Source of the DNA: Flavobacteriaceae bacterium
Lineage (GTDB): Bacteria; Bacteroidota; Bacteroidia; Flavobacteriales; Flavobacteriaceae
Length of the DNA: 12,276 bases
Reading direction: 5' to 3'
Assembly (NCBI GenBank): GCA_002687665.1
Contig: NZAX01000022.1
Span: 1 to 12,276 of the forward strand
Position 1 is the stretch's first letter, and every line of letters starts with the position of its first letter. The notes under the pieces were generated by a model, which ran no database searches, was not told the DNA's origin, and saw only the letters and a list, made by a program, of their open reading frames with translations. This document shows positions 1-7,040 of the stretch, piece after piece. Both the position numbers and the translations under genes were made by a program.

Positions 1-696
1 AGTGCTGAGGTGACTGCAGTAAACAATTCAGGTAAAGGGGTAGAAGCTACTGTTAAAACATCCAAAGCTGAAGAAGTGCTTGATGCTGATATAGTTCTCT
101 CTGCTGCAGGTATTAAGTCCAATATTGAAAACCTTGGGCTTGAAGATTTAGGTATTGCTGTAGATAATGATAAAATTTTAGTTAATGATTTTTACCAAAC
201 TAATCTTCCAGGATATTATGCCATTGGAGATGTAACATCTGGACAAGCACTGGCCCATGTAGCCTCTGCTGAAGGTATTCTTTGTGTTGAAAAGATTGCA
301 GGGCATGAGGTAGAGCCGCTCGACTATGGAAACATACCCGGATGCACATATTGCTTGCCAGAAGTAGCTTCAGTGGGGCTAACCGAATCGCAAGCAAAAG
401 AAAAAGGATTTGACATAAAAGTGGGAAAATTCCCTTTCTCAGCTTCAGGAAAAGCTCAAGCATCAGGTAATTCAGAGGGATTTGTAAAGGTTATATTTGA
501 TGCGAAATATGGTGAATGGCTAGGATGTCATATGATTGGTGTTGGAGTAACAGACATGATCGCCGAGGCTGTCTTGGGTAGAAAACTTGAAACTACAGGA
601 CACGAAGTTCTTAAAGCCGTTCATCCACACCCAACTATGAGTGAAGCTGTTATGGAAGCGGTAGCCGATGCCTATGAGGAGGTCATACACCTCTAG
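1..696 (+). CDS. lpdA: Dihydrolipoyl dehydrogenase (E3), C-terminal half, partial at left edge
   Basis: E3 flavoprotein that reoxidises the dihydrolipoyl groups of 2-oxo-acid dehydrogenase complexes (and the glycine cleavage system) using NAD+. The frame is open from base 1, so the gene starts before the window; about 231 residues remain of a family length near 465. The N-terminal FAD fold and redox-active disulfide are therefore not visible. Seen here are the end of the NAD domain, the second FAD-contacting motif (YYAIGDV, about bases 217-237) and the full dimerisation domain. That domain ends in the active-site motif HPHPTMSE, with the catalytic His at 628-630 and its Glu partner at 643-645. 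The GTG at base 10 is an internal codon, not a start. The stop TAG (694-696) overlaps the stop of the convergent aroQ. The protein could instead be a related pyridine-nucleotide disulfide oxidoreductase, but the HPT-x-SE ending and GD-V motif favour E3. Confidence 0.9.
   Translation, partial: SAEVTAVNNSGKGVEATVKTSKAEEVLDADIVLSAAGIKSNIENLGLEDLGIAVDNDKILVNDFYQTNLPGYYAIGDVTSGQALAHVASAEGILCVEKIAGHEVEPLDYGNIPGCTYCLPEVASVGLTESQAKEKGFDIKVGKFPFSASGKAQASGNSEGFVKVIFDAKYGEWLGCHMIGVGVTDMIAEAVLGRKLETTGHEVLKAVHPHPTMSEAVMEAVADAYEEVIHL
693..696. other. Shared palindromic stop CTAG between lpdA and aroQ
   Basis: The tetramer CTAG provides TAG for lpdA on the plus strand (694-696) and TAG for aroQ on the minus strand (complement of 693-695). 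The two genes therefore overlap by four bases with no intergenic terminator. Any transcript running past either stop becomes antisense to the other gene. Confidence 0.95.
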
Positions 697-1112
697 GACT
701 TAAGAAAAGATTCTACACCCAATCGGTAGCTGTCTAGACCAAATCCAACTATAATACCTTTGGCTACCGGACTTATGTATGATTTATGTCTGAAGTTTTC
801 TCTCGAAAAGGTATTTGATATGTGAATTTCAATTACAGGAGTATTAACGGCTTTGATTGCATCACCAATTCCTACAGAGGTATGTGTGTAAGCAGCAGCA
901 TTTAAAAGAATTCCATCGCATGAGAATCCCTCTCTCTGAATTATATTTATAAGTTCACCTTCTACATTTGATTGAAAATAGTCAAACTCTAACTGAGGAA
1001 AATCTGATTTTAGCGCTTCAAAATATTGATCAAAGGTTTGGTTACCATATATATTGGGTTCACGAGCTCCTAAAAGATTTAGATTTGGACCATTGATAAT
1101 GACTATTTTCAT
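693..1112 (-). CDS. aroQ: 3-dehydroquinate dehydratase, type II
   Basis: Catalyses the third shikimate-pathway step, dehydrating 3-dehydroquinate to 3-dehydroshikimate, as a cytosolic dodecamer in known family members. The 139-residue length is close to the usual 140-150. Family residues are all present: the N-terminal GPNLNLLG motif (8-15), Arg17 and Tyr22 on the flexible lid (REPNIYG), Asn71 and His77 (NAAAYTHTS), Glu95 and His97 (EIHISN), and Arg108 (FRHKSY). The ATG start at 1112 gives the canonical MKIVIINGPN beginning and is preceded by an A-rich stretch rather than a Shine-Dalgarno. The gene faces lpdA tail to tail with a 4-base overlap and is divergent from xerD. A possible -7 box, TAATTTTG, lies at 1126-1133 on the minus strand, without a clear -33 partner. 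Confidence 0.96.
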   Translation of the reverse strand: MKIVIINGPNLNLLGAREPNIYGNQTFDQYFEALKSDFPQLEFDYFQSNVEGELINIIQREGFSCDGILLNAAAYTHTSVGIGDAIKAVNTPVIEIHISNTFSRENFRHKSYISPVAKGIIVGFGLDSYRLGVESFLKS

Positions 1113-1125
1113 TTTTTATTTTTGT

Positions 1126-1133
1126 CAAAATTA
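1126..1133 (-). promoter_or_regulatory. Possible -7 box of the aroQ promoter
   Basis: TAATTTTG on the minus strand matches the Bacteroidota primary-sigma -7 consensus TAnnTTTG exactly, 13 bases before the aroQ ATG. No TTTG or TTG lies 19-21 bases upstream, and the implied leader would be only about 7 bases. In such AT-rich DNA the match may be chance. Confidence 0.25.
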
Positions 1134-1178
1134 AATATAATTTATCGTTTAACTTATTTTTAAATAGGTGAACAAAAA

Positions 1179-1239
1179 ATTAAATGTTTATTTAAAATTA
1201 TCTAATAAAATAATTGTGAAGTTAAACCAAACATTTAAT
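1179..1239. repeat. 11-bp inverted repeat in the aroQ/xerD spacer
   Basis: ATTAAATGTTT at 1179-1189 is the exact reverse complement of AAACATTTAAT at 1229-1239, with a 39-base gap. It could be an operator for a dimeric regulator, but the arms are almost all A/T and a match of this length is not very improbable here. Confidence 0.3.
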
Positions 1240-1311
1240 GTCAATAAAAGTAAAATTCAAAAAAACTAAAGTAGTCAAAAAAAAAAATTATAACTTCTAG
1301 GATGTTAAACT

Positions 1312-2220
1312 TTGTTAGGTTTGGAATGGAGAAAACTAATTATCGATTACGAATTCTACCTCAAAATTGAGCGGGGATTGACCGAGAATACTGTCAAAAA
1401 TTACTGTTCAGATATTATTGCATTGGCTCAATTCATCTCTACAAACAATATATCAGAAAAGCCCAAAGATTGTACAAAAGAGACGCTGCAACAGTTCATA
1501 TATCAACAATCAAAATCCATCAGCCCCAACAGCCAAGCTAGAAAAATATCTTCTATTAAGAGTTTCTTTAATTTCCTGATTTTTGAAGAGTTAAGAACAA
1601 ACTCTCCAGCCGACTTGCTTGAAGGTCCAAAATTGGGAAGAAAGTTGCCGCCTACACTCAATTTGATTGAAATTGAAAAAATTCTTTTTAGCATTGATTT
1701 ACAACGTCCCAATGGCCATAGAAATAGAGCGATTATAGAAACTCTTTATGGAAGTGGTTTAAGAGTTAGCGAACTGGTTAACCTAACTTTATCTAATGTA
1801 TTTTTTAAAGAAGACATTATTAGGGTAAACGGAAAGGGAGACAAAGAAAGGTTAGTTCCTCTTGGAAGTTATTCAAAAAAGTATATTCAAATCTATGTTG
1901 AGGAAATCAGGAGCTTAAAAAAAATTAAAAAAACAGACTATGATATACTGTTCCTTAATAGGAATGGTAAAAAAATAACTCGAGCAATGATTTTTACAAT
2001 CGTTAAAGACTCTGCAAAAAAAGCAGGAATAGAAAAAAAAATAAGTCCGCATACATTAAGACACTCATTTGCAACACATTTGCTAGAAAATGGTGCAGAC
2101 CTGAGGACCATACAACTATTAATGGGTCATGAGAGTATAACTACAACAGAAATTTATACCCACCTGGACAACAAGCACTTGAAAAAAGTGATAGAGAAAT
2201 TTCATCCAAGAAATCATTAA
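1312..2220 (+). CDS. xerD: Site-specific tyrosine recombinase XerD (XerC/XerD family)
   Basis: Tyrosine recombinase of the type that resolves chromosome dimers at the dif site with FtsK. At 302 residues it has the normal Xer length. The N-terminal SAM-like core-binding domain spans about residues 8-95 and the catalytic domain about 115-295. All catalytic residues are present: Arg151 (GSGLRVSEL), Lys175 (GKGDKER), His247 and Arg250 (HTLRHSFATHLL), His273 (LLMGHESI) and nucleophile Tyr282 (TEIYTHLD). The start must be non-ATG: an in-frame TAA at 1306-1308 leaves only TTG at 1312 (or TTG at 1321). AGGA at 1299-1302, 9 bases upstream, supports 1312. Full catalytic set, Xer length and housekeeping neighbours argue for chromosomal XerD rather than an element integrase. 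XerC versus XerD cannot be settled from one copy. It meets the response regulator tail to tail with a 4-base overlap. Confidence 0.9.
   Translation: MLGLEWRKLIIDYEFYLKIERGLTENTVKNYCSDIIALAQFISTNNISEKPKDCTKETLQQFIYQQSKSISPNSQARKISSIKSFFNFLIFEELRTNSPADLLEGPKLGRKLPPTLNLIEIEKILFSIDLQRPNGHRNRAIIETLYGSGLRVSELVNLTLSNVFFKEDIIRVNGKGDKERLVPLGSYSKKYIQIYVEEIRSLKKIKKTDYDILFLNRNGKKITRAMIFTIVKDSAKKAGIEKKISPHTLRHSFATHLLENGADLRTIQLLMGHESITTTEIYTHLDNKHLKKVIEKFHPRNH
2217..2220. other. Shared palindromic stop TTAA between xerD and the response regulator
   Basis: TTAA gives TAA to xerD (2218-2220, plus) and TAA to the response regulator gene (complement of 2217-2219, minus). This is the second convergent pair in the window whose stops share a self-complementary tetramer. 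No terminator hairpin is visible between the genes. Confidence 0.95.
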
Positions 2221-2933
2221 GTGGCATTTGTACCCTTCACAACTAGCCTAAAACCCTCTCCATGAATATTAAGAATTTCAACTTCACTATCAGTTTTTAA
2301 ATATTTTCGCAACTTTGCAATGTAAACATCCATACTCCTAGATGTAAAGTAATTGTCATCCCGCCAAATTTTATTTAGTGCAATTTCTCTAGGTAGTAAA
2401 TCGTTAAAATGCAATACCAAAAGTCTTAATAATTGACTTTCTTTTGGAGATAGTTTGATAGGATCCTCTTCACGAAAAGATAAATATCGAAGTTTTGAAT
2501 TGAATTTAAATTTTCCAATATCAAATTCATAAATATTGGATTCAGGAATGTTAACAAGGTTTTTACGGTTTAAAATAGCCTTTATTTTGGCAAGAAGTAC
2601 CTCGGAATCAAAGGGTTTGGTCAGATAATCATCGGCTCCAATTTTAAACCCTCGCAAGACATCTTCCTTAAGGTTTTTTGCTGAAAGGAAAAAAAGGGGA
2701 ATAGTTTCATTTTTTTCCCTAATCTCCTTTCCCAAGCTAAAACCATCTTTGAAAGGCATCATTACATCAAGTATACAGAGGTCAAAGTTTTCTTTTTTAA
2801 ACTTTTCCATTCCCTCAATCCCATTTTTGGCTAAAACAACAAAATAATCATTGAGAATAAGATAGTCTTTGAGAATATTTCCAAAGTTGAAATCATCTTC
2901 TACGATTAAAATTTTCTTTTTCTCAACATTCAT
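2217..2933 (-). CDS. OmpR/PhoB-family response regulator
   Basis: Cytosolic transcription regulator that should receive phosphate from the histidine kinase encoded just upstream. It has 238 residues. The receiver domain (about 6-122) has the acidic pair Asp13/Asp14, phospho-acceptor Asp56 (CILDVMMP), Ser84 in the Thr/Ser switch position and Lys106 (LTKPF). The C-terminal winged-helix DNA-binding domain (about 137-233) has the typical LSPKESQLLRLL and SMDVYIAKLRKYL segments and the GEGFRLV hairpin. The ATG at 2933 follows the kinase stop by 22 bases, so the two are probably cotranscribed; no Shine-Dalgarno is seen. Length and pairing resemble RprY of Bacteroides, but the target genes cannot be inferred, so no symbol is given. 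Confidence 0.93.
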   Translation of the reverse strand: MNVEKKKILIVEDDFNFGNILKDYLILNDYFVVLAKNGIEGMEKFKKENFDLCILDVMMPFKDGFSLGKEIREKNETIPLFFLSAKNLKEDVLRGFKIGADDYLTKPFDSEVLLAKIKAILNRKNLVNIPESNIYEFDIGKFKFNSKLRYLSFREEDPIKLSPKESQLLRLLVLHFNDLLPREIALNKIWRDDNYFTSRSMDVYIAKLRKYLKTDSEVEILNIHGEGFRLVVKGTNAT

Positions 2934-2955
2934 AGGTATAAATATATTTATGATA

Positions 2956-4542
2956 TTAAAGGATTGGTACTGAAATTAAAAAAGTTGTCCCCTCACCAAT
3001 TTTACTAATTAATTTGATGTCTCCGCCGTGTAGCTCAACTATTTTTTTTACGTACGTAAGTCCCAAGCCATGACCTTTAACATTGTGAATATTCCCACTT
3101 TGCTCACGAAAAAACTTCTCAAATATATGTTTTTGAGTATTTACATCCATTCCAATCCCTTGATCTTTAATTTTTAAATTAATCATCTTATCCACACCAT
3201 AGGTGCTGATGCTAATCTTAGGAGTTCCATCAGAATACTTTATCGCATTGTCCAACAAATTGACAATAAGATTTGTAAAATGGTTCAAATTCCCCCTAAA
3301 TCGGGTTTGCATTGCATCAAGTTGGAGATATATGCTCCCTTTTTGATTTTTTATTATCAAGTCGACACGACGGAGAGCATCCTGAACCGCATTGTGAATA
3401 TCTATCTCCGATAATTCAATAGGAGATGAGCTTTTTTCAAGTCTCGAAATCATCAATACGTTTTCAACTTGAGAAAGCATGCGTTGATTTTCCTCTCTGA
3501 TCATTTTGAGATAATTAAATAATTTGGTCTTTTTGCTTTGTGTTTTGGGGTTTGAAATTGCATCCAGAGCCAAATTGATAGTAGCTATTGGGGTTTTAAA
3601 CTCATGAGACATATTGTTTATAAAATCTGATTTCATCTCCGAAACATTTTTCTGTCGGATGATTTGATAGATTGCTGTAGTCGATACGATCAGAATGAAA
3701 AGGGTTAGAAAAATTGATAAGCCTGCCACACTCAAAATAGAGGAAAAAACAAATTCATCCCTGTCTGGAAAAGTAACAACCAATTTGTAAGGTGTTTGTC
3801 CATTATCTTGAGTGAAAATTGGGGTTTCATATCTGGATCCTTTTTGATCTTCAATATATTCATTGGATTTCACCTTGGTGGCAAGGCCATTATTGTATAT
3901 GCCAAATTCATAGGAGGTTAAAATATTTCTAGCTCTAAATTCTCTTTCCAAAAGCAGCCTCAATTCATCCGTTCTAATTCGCTTATGTACAGGTATCGTC
4001 GATGAATAATCCAAGTATGCAGAACGGAAAATCTCTTGATCAAAAACACTCATTCTTTCAACCGATTTCAATTTGGTGATGGATGTAGCAACCCTGTTCT
4101 CTCGATTGAATATTTTATCCTTACTCAATATGGTTGTTGTCTTGACTTTTTTAAAATCCTTTAAATTATCATTTCCAAATTCAGGGTTTATATCTGAAAG
4201 ACTAATGTTATAGTCCTCTTGCAGTATTCCAAATGCGTAAAAAGAAGTCAAATTTGAAGTGATATCATCATCATTATCGACAAATAAAAACACATCAGTA
4301 AAGTTCGACTCGTCAGGAGTACCAATTGAATCAATTAATTGTTGGTAAGCACTGATATAATTTGAAATTTCTAAATCTTGAACTTTCTTGGATACAGATT
4401 GGAGAGACTGACTCACAGCTAAAGAGAATTCTTCTTCCTTGTTTTCAAATGCACTATTTATCCAATAGGCCTGAACCATAATAACGGCAACCAAGGATAC
4501 GATCATTAATGTAACCAATAAAATGAAAAAATTTTTTTTCAA
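2956..4542 (-). CDS. Membrane-bound sensor histidine kinase
   Basis: Inner-membrane sensor that autophosphorylates and passes phosphate to the adjacent regulator. It has 528 residues. A first membrane segment at about 7-27 follows a MKKN start. An extracytoplasmic sensor region (about 28-265, no recognised domain, acidic patch near 88-93) comes next, then a second membrane segment at about 267-291. HisKA follows, with phospho-acceptor His313 (MSHEFKTP). The ATPase domain has the N box (Asn428, Asn432 in NLIVNLLDNAIKYS), G1 (DQGIGMD, 460-466), F box (FEKFFRE) and G2 (GHGLGL, 490-495). No HAMP domain is evident. The start must be TTG at 4542: a TAG lies at 4546-4548 in frame, and the first ATG codon (Met13) would delete the positively charged start of the membrane anchor. 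Overall form is like Bacteroides RprX. The 78-base gap to coaE suggests its own promoter, but I see no consensus one. Confidence 0.92.
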   Translation of the reverse strand: MKKNFFILLVTLMIVSLVAVIMVQAYWINSAFENKEEEFSLAVSQSLQSVSKKVQDLEISNYISAYQQLIDSIGTPDESNFTDVFLFVDNDDDITSNLTSFYAFGILQEDYNISLSDINPEFGNDNLKDFKKVKTTTILSKDKIFNRENRVATSITKLKSVERMSVFDQEIFRSAYLDYSSTIPVHKRIRTDELRLLLEREFRARNILTSYEFGIYNNGLATKVKSNEYIEDQKGSRYETPIFTQDNGQTPYKLVVTFPDRDEFVFSSILSVAGLSIFLTLFILIVSTTAIYQIIRQKNVSEMKSDFINNMSHEFKTPIATINLALDAISNPKTQSKKTKLFNYLKMIREENQRMLSQVENVLMISRLEKSSSPIELSEIDIHNAVQDALRRVDLIIKNQKGSIYLQLDAMQTRFRGNLNHFTNLIVNLLDNAIKYSDGTPKISISTYGVDKMINLKIKDQGIGMDVNTQKHIFEKFFREQSGNIHNVKGHGLGLTYVKKIVELHGGDIKLISKIGEGTTFLISVPIL

Positions 4543-4591
4543 ATGCTACAATTTTTTATAAAACTCAAATTTCATTAAAATAGATAAGTCT

Positions 4592-4606
4592 AATACTTAA
4601 TGTATT
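4592..4606. repeat. Small hairpin-capable repeat between coaE and the kinase gene
   Basis: AATAC (4592-4596) and GTATT (4602-4606) are reverse complements around a 5-base loop, in the 78-base gap after coaE. A 5-bp stem with one G-C pair and no following T-run is too weak to call a terminator, although its place at the end of the long minus-strand gene cluster fits one. Confidence 0.2.
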
Positions 4607-4620
4607 GTTAATAAATATAA

Positions 4621-5205
4621 CTAATCAAGGACTAATAACTTTTGATGAATTTCATCTATTTTTTTTAACGTTTTATCCCAATCAATATTGTTAATAATAT
4701 AATCGGCCAATGGAATCTTTTTTTCATCACTCCATTGATGATTAATTCTCGCCTTTATATCCATAGAATTAGTTTTTTCTCTATTTAAAACCCTTTGCAT
4801 CCTTAATTTTTCGGGGGCTGTTACCAAAATGGTAGCGTCACAATCTTTTTCTCCTCCAGTCTCAAAAAGGATGGCAGCCTCTTTAATTATGTAAGGGGTT
4901 TCGAGTTGGTTAACGAATGATTTGAAATCCATCTTTACCCTTGGATGAACCAAAGAATTCAAAGCCTCAAGCTTATCTTTTTTAGCAAAAACCAATTTGG
5001 CCAATTTTCTATGATTAAATTGATCGTTCTCATAAATTTGATCTCCGAAAAGAAATTTGATTTCACTTTTCAGCTCTGCATCCTCCTGCATCAAACATTT
5101 TGCTCTTATGTCGGATTCGTAACAAGGTATACCATACGACGAAAAAACAGACAATATCTTTGATTTTCCGCTTCCAATACCACCGGTAAGCCCAATAATT
5201 TTCAT
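4621..5205 (-). CDS. coaE: Dephospho-CoA kinase
   Basis: Catalyses the last step of CoA synthesis, ATP-dependent phosphorylation of the 3'-hydroxyl of dephospho-CoA. At 194 residues it has the usual length of the family. The P-loop GGIGSGKS is at residues 8-15. Asp32 (YESDIRAK) aligns with the catalytic Asp of the E. coli enzyme. The LVHPRV segment and the ETGG segment following EAAILF are also family hallmarks. Its ATG (5203-5205) lies inside ATGA, overlapping the stop of the YbbR-like gene by four bases, so translation is probably coupled. CoaBC, an earlier enzyme of the same pathway, is encoded further upstream in the same gene run. Confidence 0.96.
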   Translation of the reverse strand: MKIIGLTGGIGSGKSKILSVFSSYGIPCYESDIRAKCLMQEDAELKSEIKFLFGDQIYENDQFNHRKLAKLVFAKKDKLEALNSLVHPRVKMDFKSFVNQLETPYIIKEAAILFETGGEKDCDATILVTAPEKLRMQRVLNREKTNSMDIKARINHQWSDEKKIPLADYIINNIDWDKTLKKIDEIHQKLLVLD

Positions 5206-6158
5206 TTTCTAATTAAATAGTCCACTTTTTTGATTTTCCACTTCACTTTACGAACATAATTGGGTTTAATTTCCAAAAATACATCCAAAGAGTTAGTGTC
5301 ATTTATTTGGGCTTGATCATAATCACAACTGAACTTGAAATCTCCTGCTGAAATTAGGTCTGCTTTTTCAATCAAAACCAAAAAAGTTACATTTATAGAT
5401 TGAGGAAACAGTTTAATGGCTAAGGAATCCGGAAGATTTTTAATATTAATAAATGCTTCTATAGATTTTTCGGTAAAACGCTTTACTTTAGTTTTTACCA
5501 ACACTTCTTGAGTTTCATATTGAATTTGATTTATTGGCAACAACTTTACCATTTCTTCTATGTCACCATCAATATCATTCTCTTTCAAAGACTCAATCGA
5601 CAATCCGCTTATTTTATTTACTTCTTTGGAAGGTCCATATATCCATACACTATCAGGCTGGATAAGCCAGTTACCTGCCTGGTCATAGCCAGGTTTAAAA
5701 TTAATTTTATTCGGTGGTATTATTGGAACTTTCAGTCGCTTTAACTTTCCATATCTAAAATTTAAATGGGAGGGAGAAACACGATTTAGTCTCACATTTT
5801 TATACAACTGTTGTTGAAGCCCAAATTTTTGACCCATTAGATCAATTTTTCCTGTACCTAAATTATAATTGGCATTTTCAATTGATACGTTGATTTCATT
5901 TTTGATAAAATGGTAAATCAAAAGCTCAAAACCACTTGCTGTGATATCGGTTCTCAACCTAGCATTTGGATTTTCATTCAAAACAATCAAAGGGGGGACG
6001 TTTACAAAATTGACATCAAACTCAACTAAGGAGCTGTAGGTGTTTGAGAGTTTGGTTATAATCCAAAAAAAGAAAGACACTGCAACAAAAATCGAAAAGA
6101 AACGTAATCTCTTTTTACCTGGAAATCTTAATCTCAAATACTCAAAATTCGGCTGCAT
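5202..6158 (-). CDS. YbbR-like domain protein, membrane-anchored
   Basis: A 318-residue protein with a short basic N-terminus, one membrane segment at about 20-37 and a large, probably extracytoplasmic remainder. That remainder appears to hold three YbbR-like beta-rich repeats (about 42-135, 140-225 and 228-305). The second is clearest, with VPI (144-146), a PGYDQAGNW turn and PDSVWIYGPSKEVNKI (168-183), the signature form of these repeats. In Firmicutes the YbbR protein CdaR regulates the cyclic-di-AMP synthase CdaA; no such gene lies here, so that role should not be assumed. A YbbR-like gene directly before coaE is a known arrangement in Bacteroidota. It ends in a 4-base ATGA overlap with coaE and starts 29 bases after fabI. 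No catalytic residues are recognised. Confidence 0.82.
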   Translation of the reverse strand: MQPNFEYLRLRFPGKKRLRFFSIFVAVSFFFWIITKLSNTYSSLVEFDVNFVNVPPLIVLNENPNARLRTDITASGFELLIYHFIKNEINVSIENANYNLGTGKIDLMGQKFGLQQQLYKNVRLNRVSPSHLNFRYGKLKRLKVPIIPPNKINFKPGYDQAGNWLIQPDSVWIYGPSKEVNKISGLSIESLKENDIDGDIEEMVKLLPINQIQYETQEVLVKTKVKRFTEKSIEAFINIKNLPDSLAIKLFPQSINVTFLVLIEKADLISAGDFKFSCDYDQAQINDTNSLDVFLEIKPNYVRKVKWKIKKVDYLIRK

Positions 6159-6187
6159 TTTTTTTATTCATAATCTAGTCTGAAAGA

Positions 6188-7006
6188 TTATTGGCCTTTT
6201 TCTAGGGTATCTATAATTTCTTGACTAACCCCAACGTTTGAAAATCCACCGTCGTGAAAAAGATTCTGAAGGGTTACTTTCTTTGTGTAATCAGAAAACA
6301 TCATAACTGAGTATTGAGCACAATCTTCAGCAGAAGCATTTCCAAGGGGTGCAGTCTGATCGGCATAGCTTAGGAAGCCATCCAACCCCTTCACTCCTTT
6401 TCCTGCTGTGGTTAATGTGGGTGATTGTGAGATGGTATTGACCCTCACTTTTTTGTCTTTACCAAAAAAGTAACCAAAACTCCTCGCTATAGACTCCAAA
6501 TAAGCTTTATTGTCAGCCATATCGTTGTAATTGGGAAAAGTTCTTTGAGCAGCAATATAGGAAAGGGCTAAAATACTACCCCAAGGGTTCATGGCATCTT
6601 TTTGATAAAGGGTCTGCAATAGTTTGTGAAAAGAAACAGAAGACACATCCCAGCCTTTGGTCATCCAATCATAGTTTAAGTCGGTGTAGTTTCGGCCTTT
6701 TCTCACATTTACGGACATCCCAATGGAATGTAAAACAAAGTCTAACTTCCCAGCTAAATGCGATAAGGATTGATCGACGAGATTTTCCAAATCTTCAATT
6801 TTTGTTGCATCTGCAGGGATAATATTGCTCCCTGTTTTTTCAGCTAAATCGTTAATGGCTCCCATCCTTAATGCAACCGGTGCATTGGTCAACACAAATT
6901 CACCACCGGCCTCTTTAACAGCCTCAGCAGTTTTCCATGCAATGGATTGATTATCTAGTGCACCAAATATGATACCTTTTTTACCTTCTAAAATTTTATG
7001 AGACAT
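6188..7006 (-). CDS. fabI: Enoyl-[acyl-carrier-protein] reductase (NADH), FabI
   Basis: Short-chain dehydrogenase-type enzyme catalysing the last, NADH-dependent step of each fatty-acid elongation round. It has 272 residues from the chosen start. The FabI nucleotide motif GIIFGALDNQSIAW spans 11-24 and LHSIGMS about 92-98. The catalytic pair Tyr160 and Lys167 (Tyr-x6-Lys) lies in the stretch NYNDMADNKAYLE, with Tyr150 in the position of E. coli Tyr146. The sequence is of the Bacteroidota FabI type. The start at 7006 (MSHKILEGKKG) is preferred. An in-frame ATG at 7063 would add 19 hydrophobic residues unlike the family and overlap recN. From 7006 the gap to recN is 34 bases and contains TATCTTTA (7030-7037, minus strand), one mismatch from a -7 box. 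Confidence 0.95.
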   Translation of the reverse strand: MSHKILEGKKGIIFGALDNQSIAWKTAEAVKEAGGEFVLTNAPVALRMGAINDLAEKTGSNIIPADATKIEDLENLVDQSLSHLAGKLDFVLHSIGMSVNVRKGRNYTDLNYDWMTKGWDVSSVSFHKLLQTLYQKDAMNPWGSILALSYIAAQRTFPNYNDMADNKAYLESIARSFGYFFGKDKKVRVNTISQSPTLTTAGKGVKGLDGFLSYADQTAPLGNASAEDCAQYSVMMFSDYTKKVTLQNLFHDGGFSNVGVSQEIIDTLEKGQ

Positions 7007-7040
7007 GAACAATGGTGTTAAATTGTTTTTAAAGATACAG

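Larger units (their letters stand above)
1113..1311. other. Divergent AT-rich spacer between aroQ and xerD
   Basis: About 199 bases with no credible ORF, presumed to hold promoters for both flanking genes. Visible elements are: (1) TAATTTTG on the minus strand at 1126-1133, fitting the Bacteroidota -7 box TAnnTTTG but lacking a TTTG about 20 bases upstream; (2) a near-match for the plus strand, TTTA (1187-1190), 20 bases, TAATTGTG (1211-1218), each half one mismatch off; (3) an 11-bp perfect inverted repeat, arms 1179-1189 and 1229-1239; (4) a run of eleven A at 1277-1287. None is strong enough alone to fix a transcription start. Confidence 0.45.

Noticed and set aside
200..463. Minus-strand ORF of 87 codons inside lpdA
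   Set aside because: It is antisense to a strongly supported E3 reading frame, has no family motif and lacks an independent promoter or spacing; it is a shadow frame.
1302..1367. ATG at 1302 as the xerD start
   Set aside because: It is out of frame with the recombinase and reaches a stop after about 22 codons. No homopolymer between it and 1326 suggests a simple indel, so the TTG at 1312 is kept.
1312..2220. XerD gene as an integrase marking a mobile element
   Set aside because: Length and sequence fit chromosomal Xer recombinases, neighbours are housekeeping genes, and there are no direct repeats, tRNA gene or cargo genes.
4592..4606. Rho-independent terminator after coaE
   Set aside because: The stem is only 5 bp with one G-C pair and no T-run follows in the minus-strand direction.
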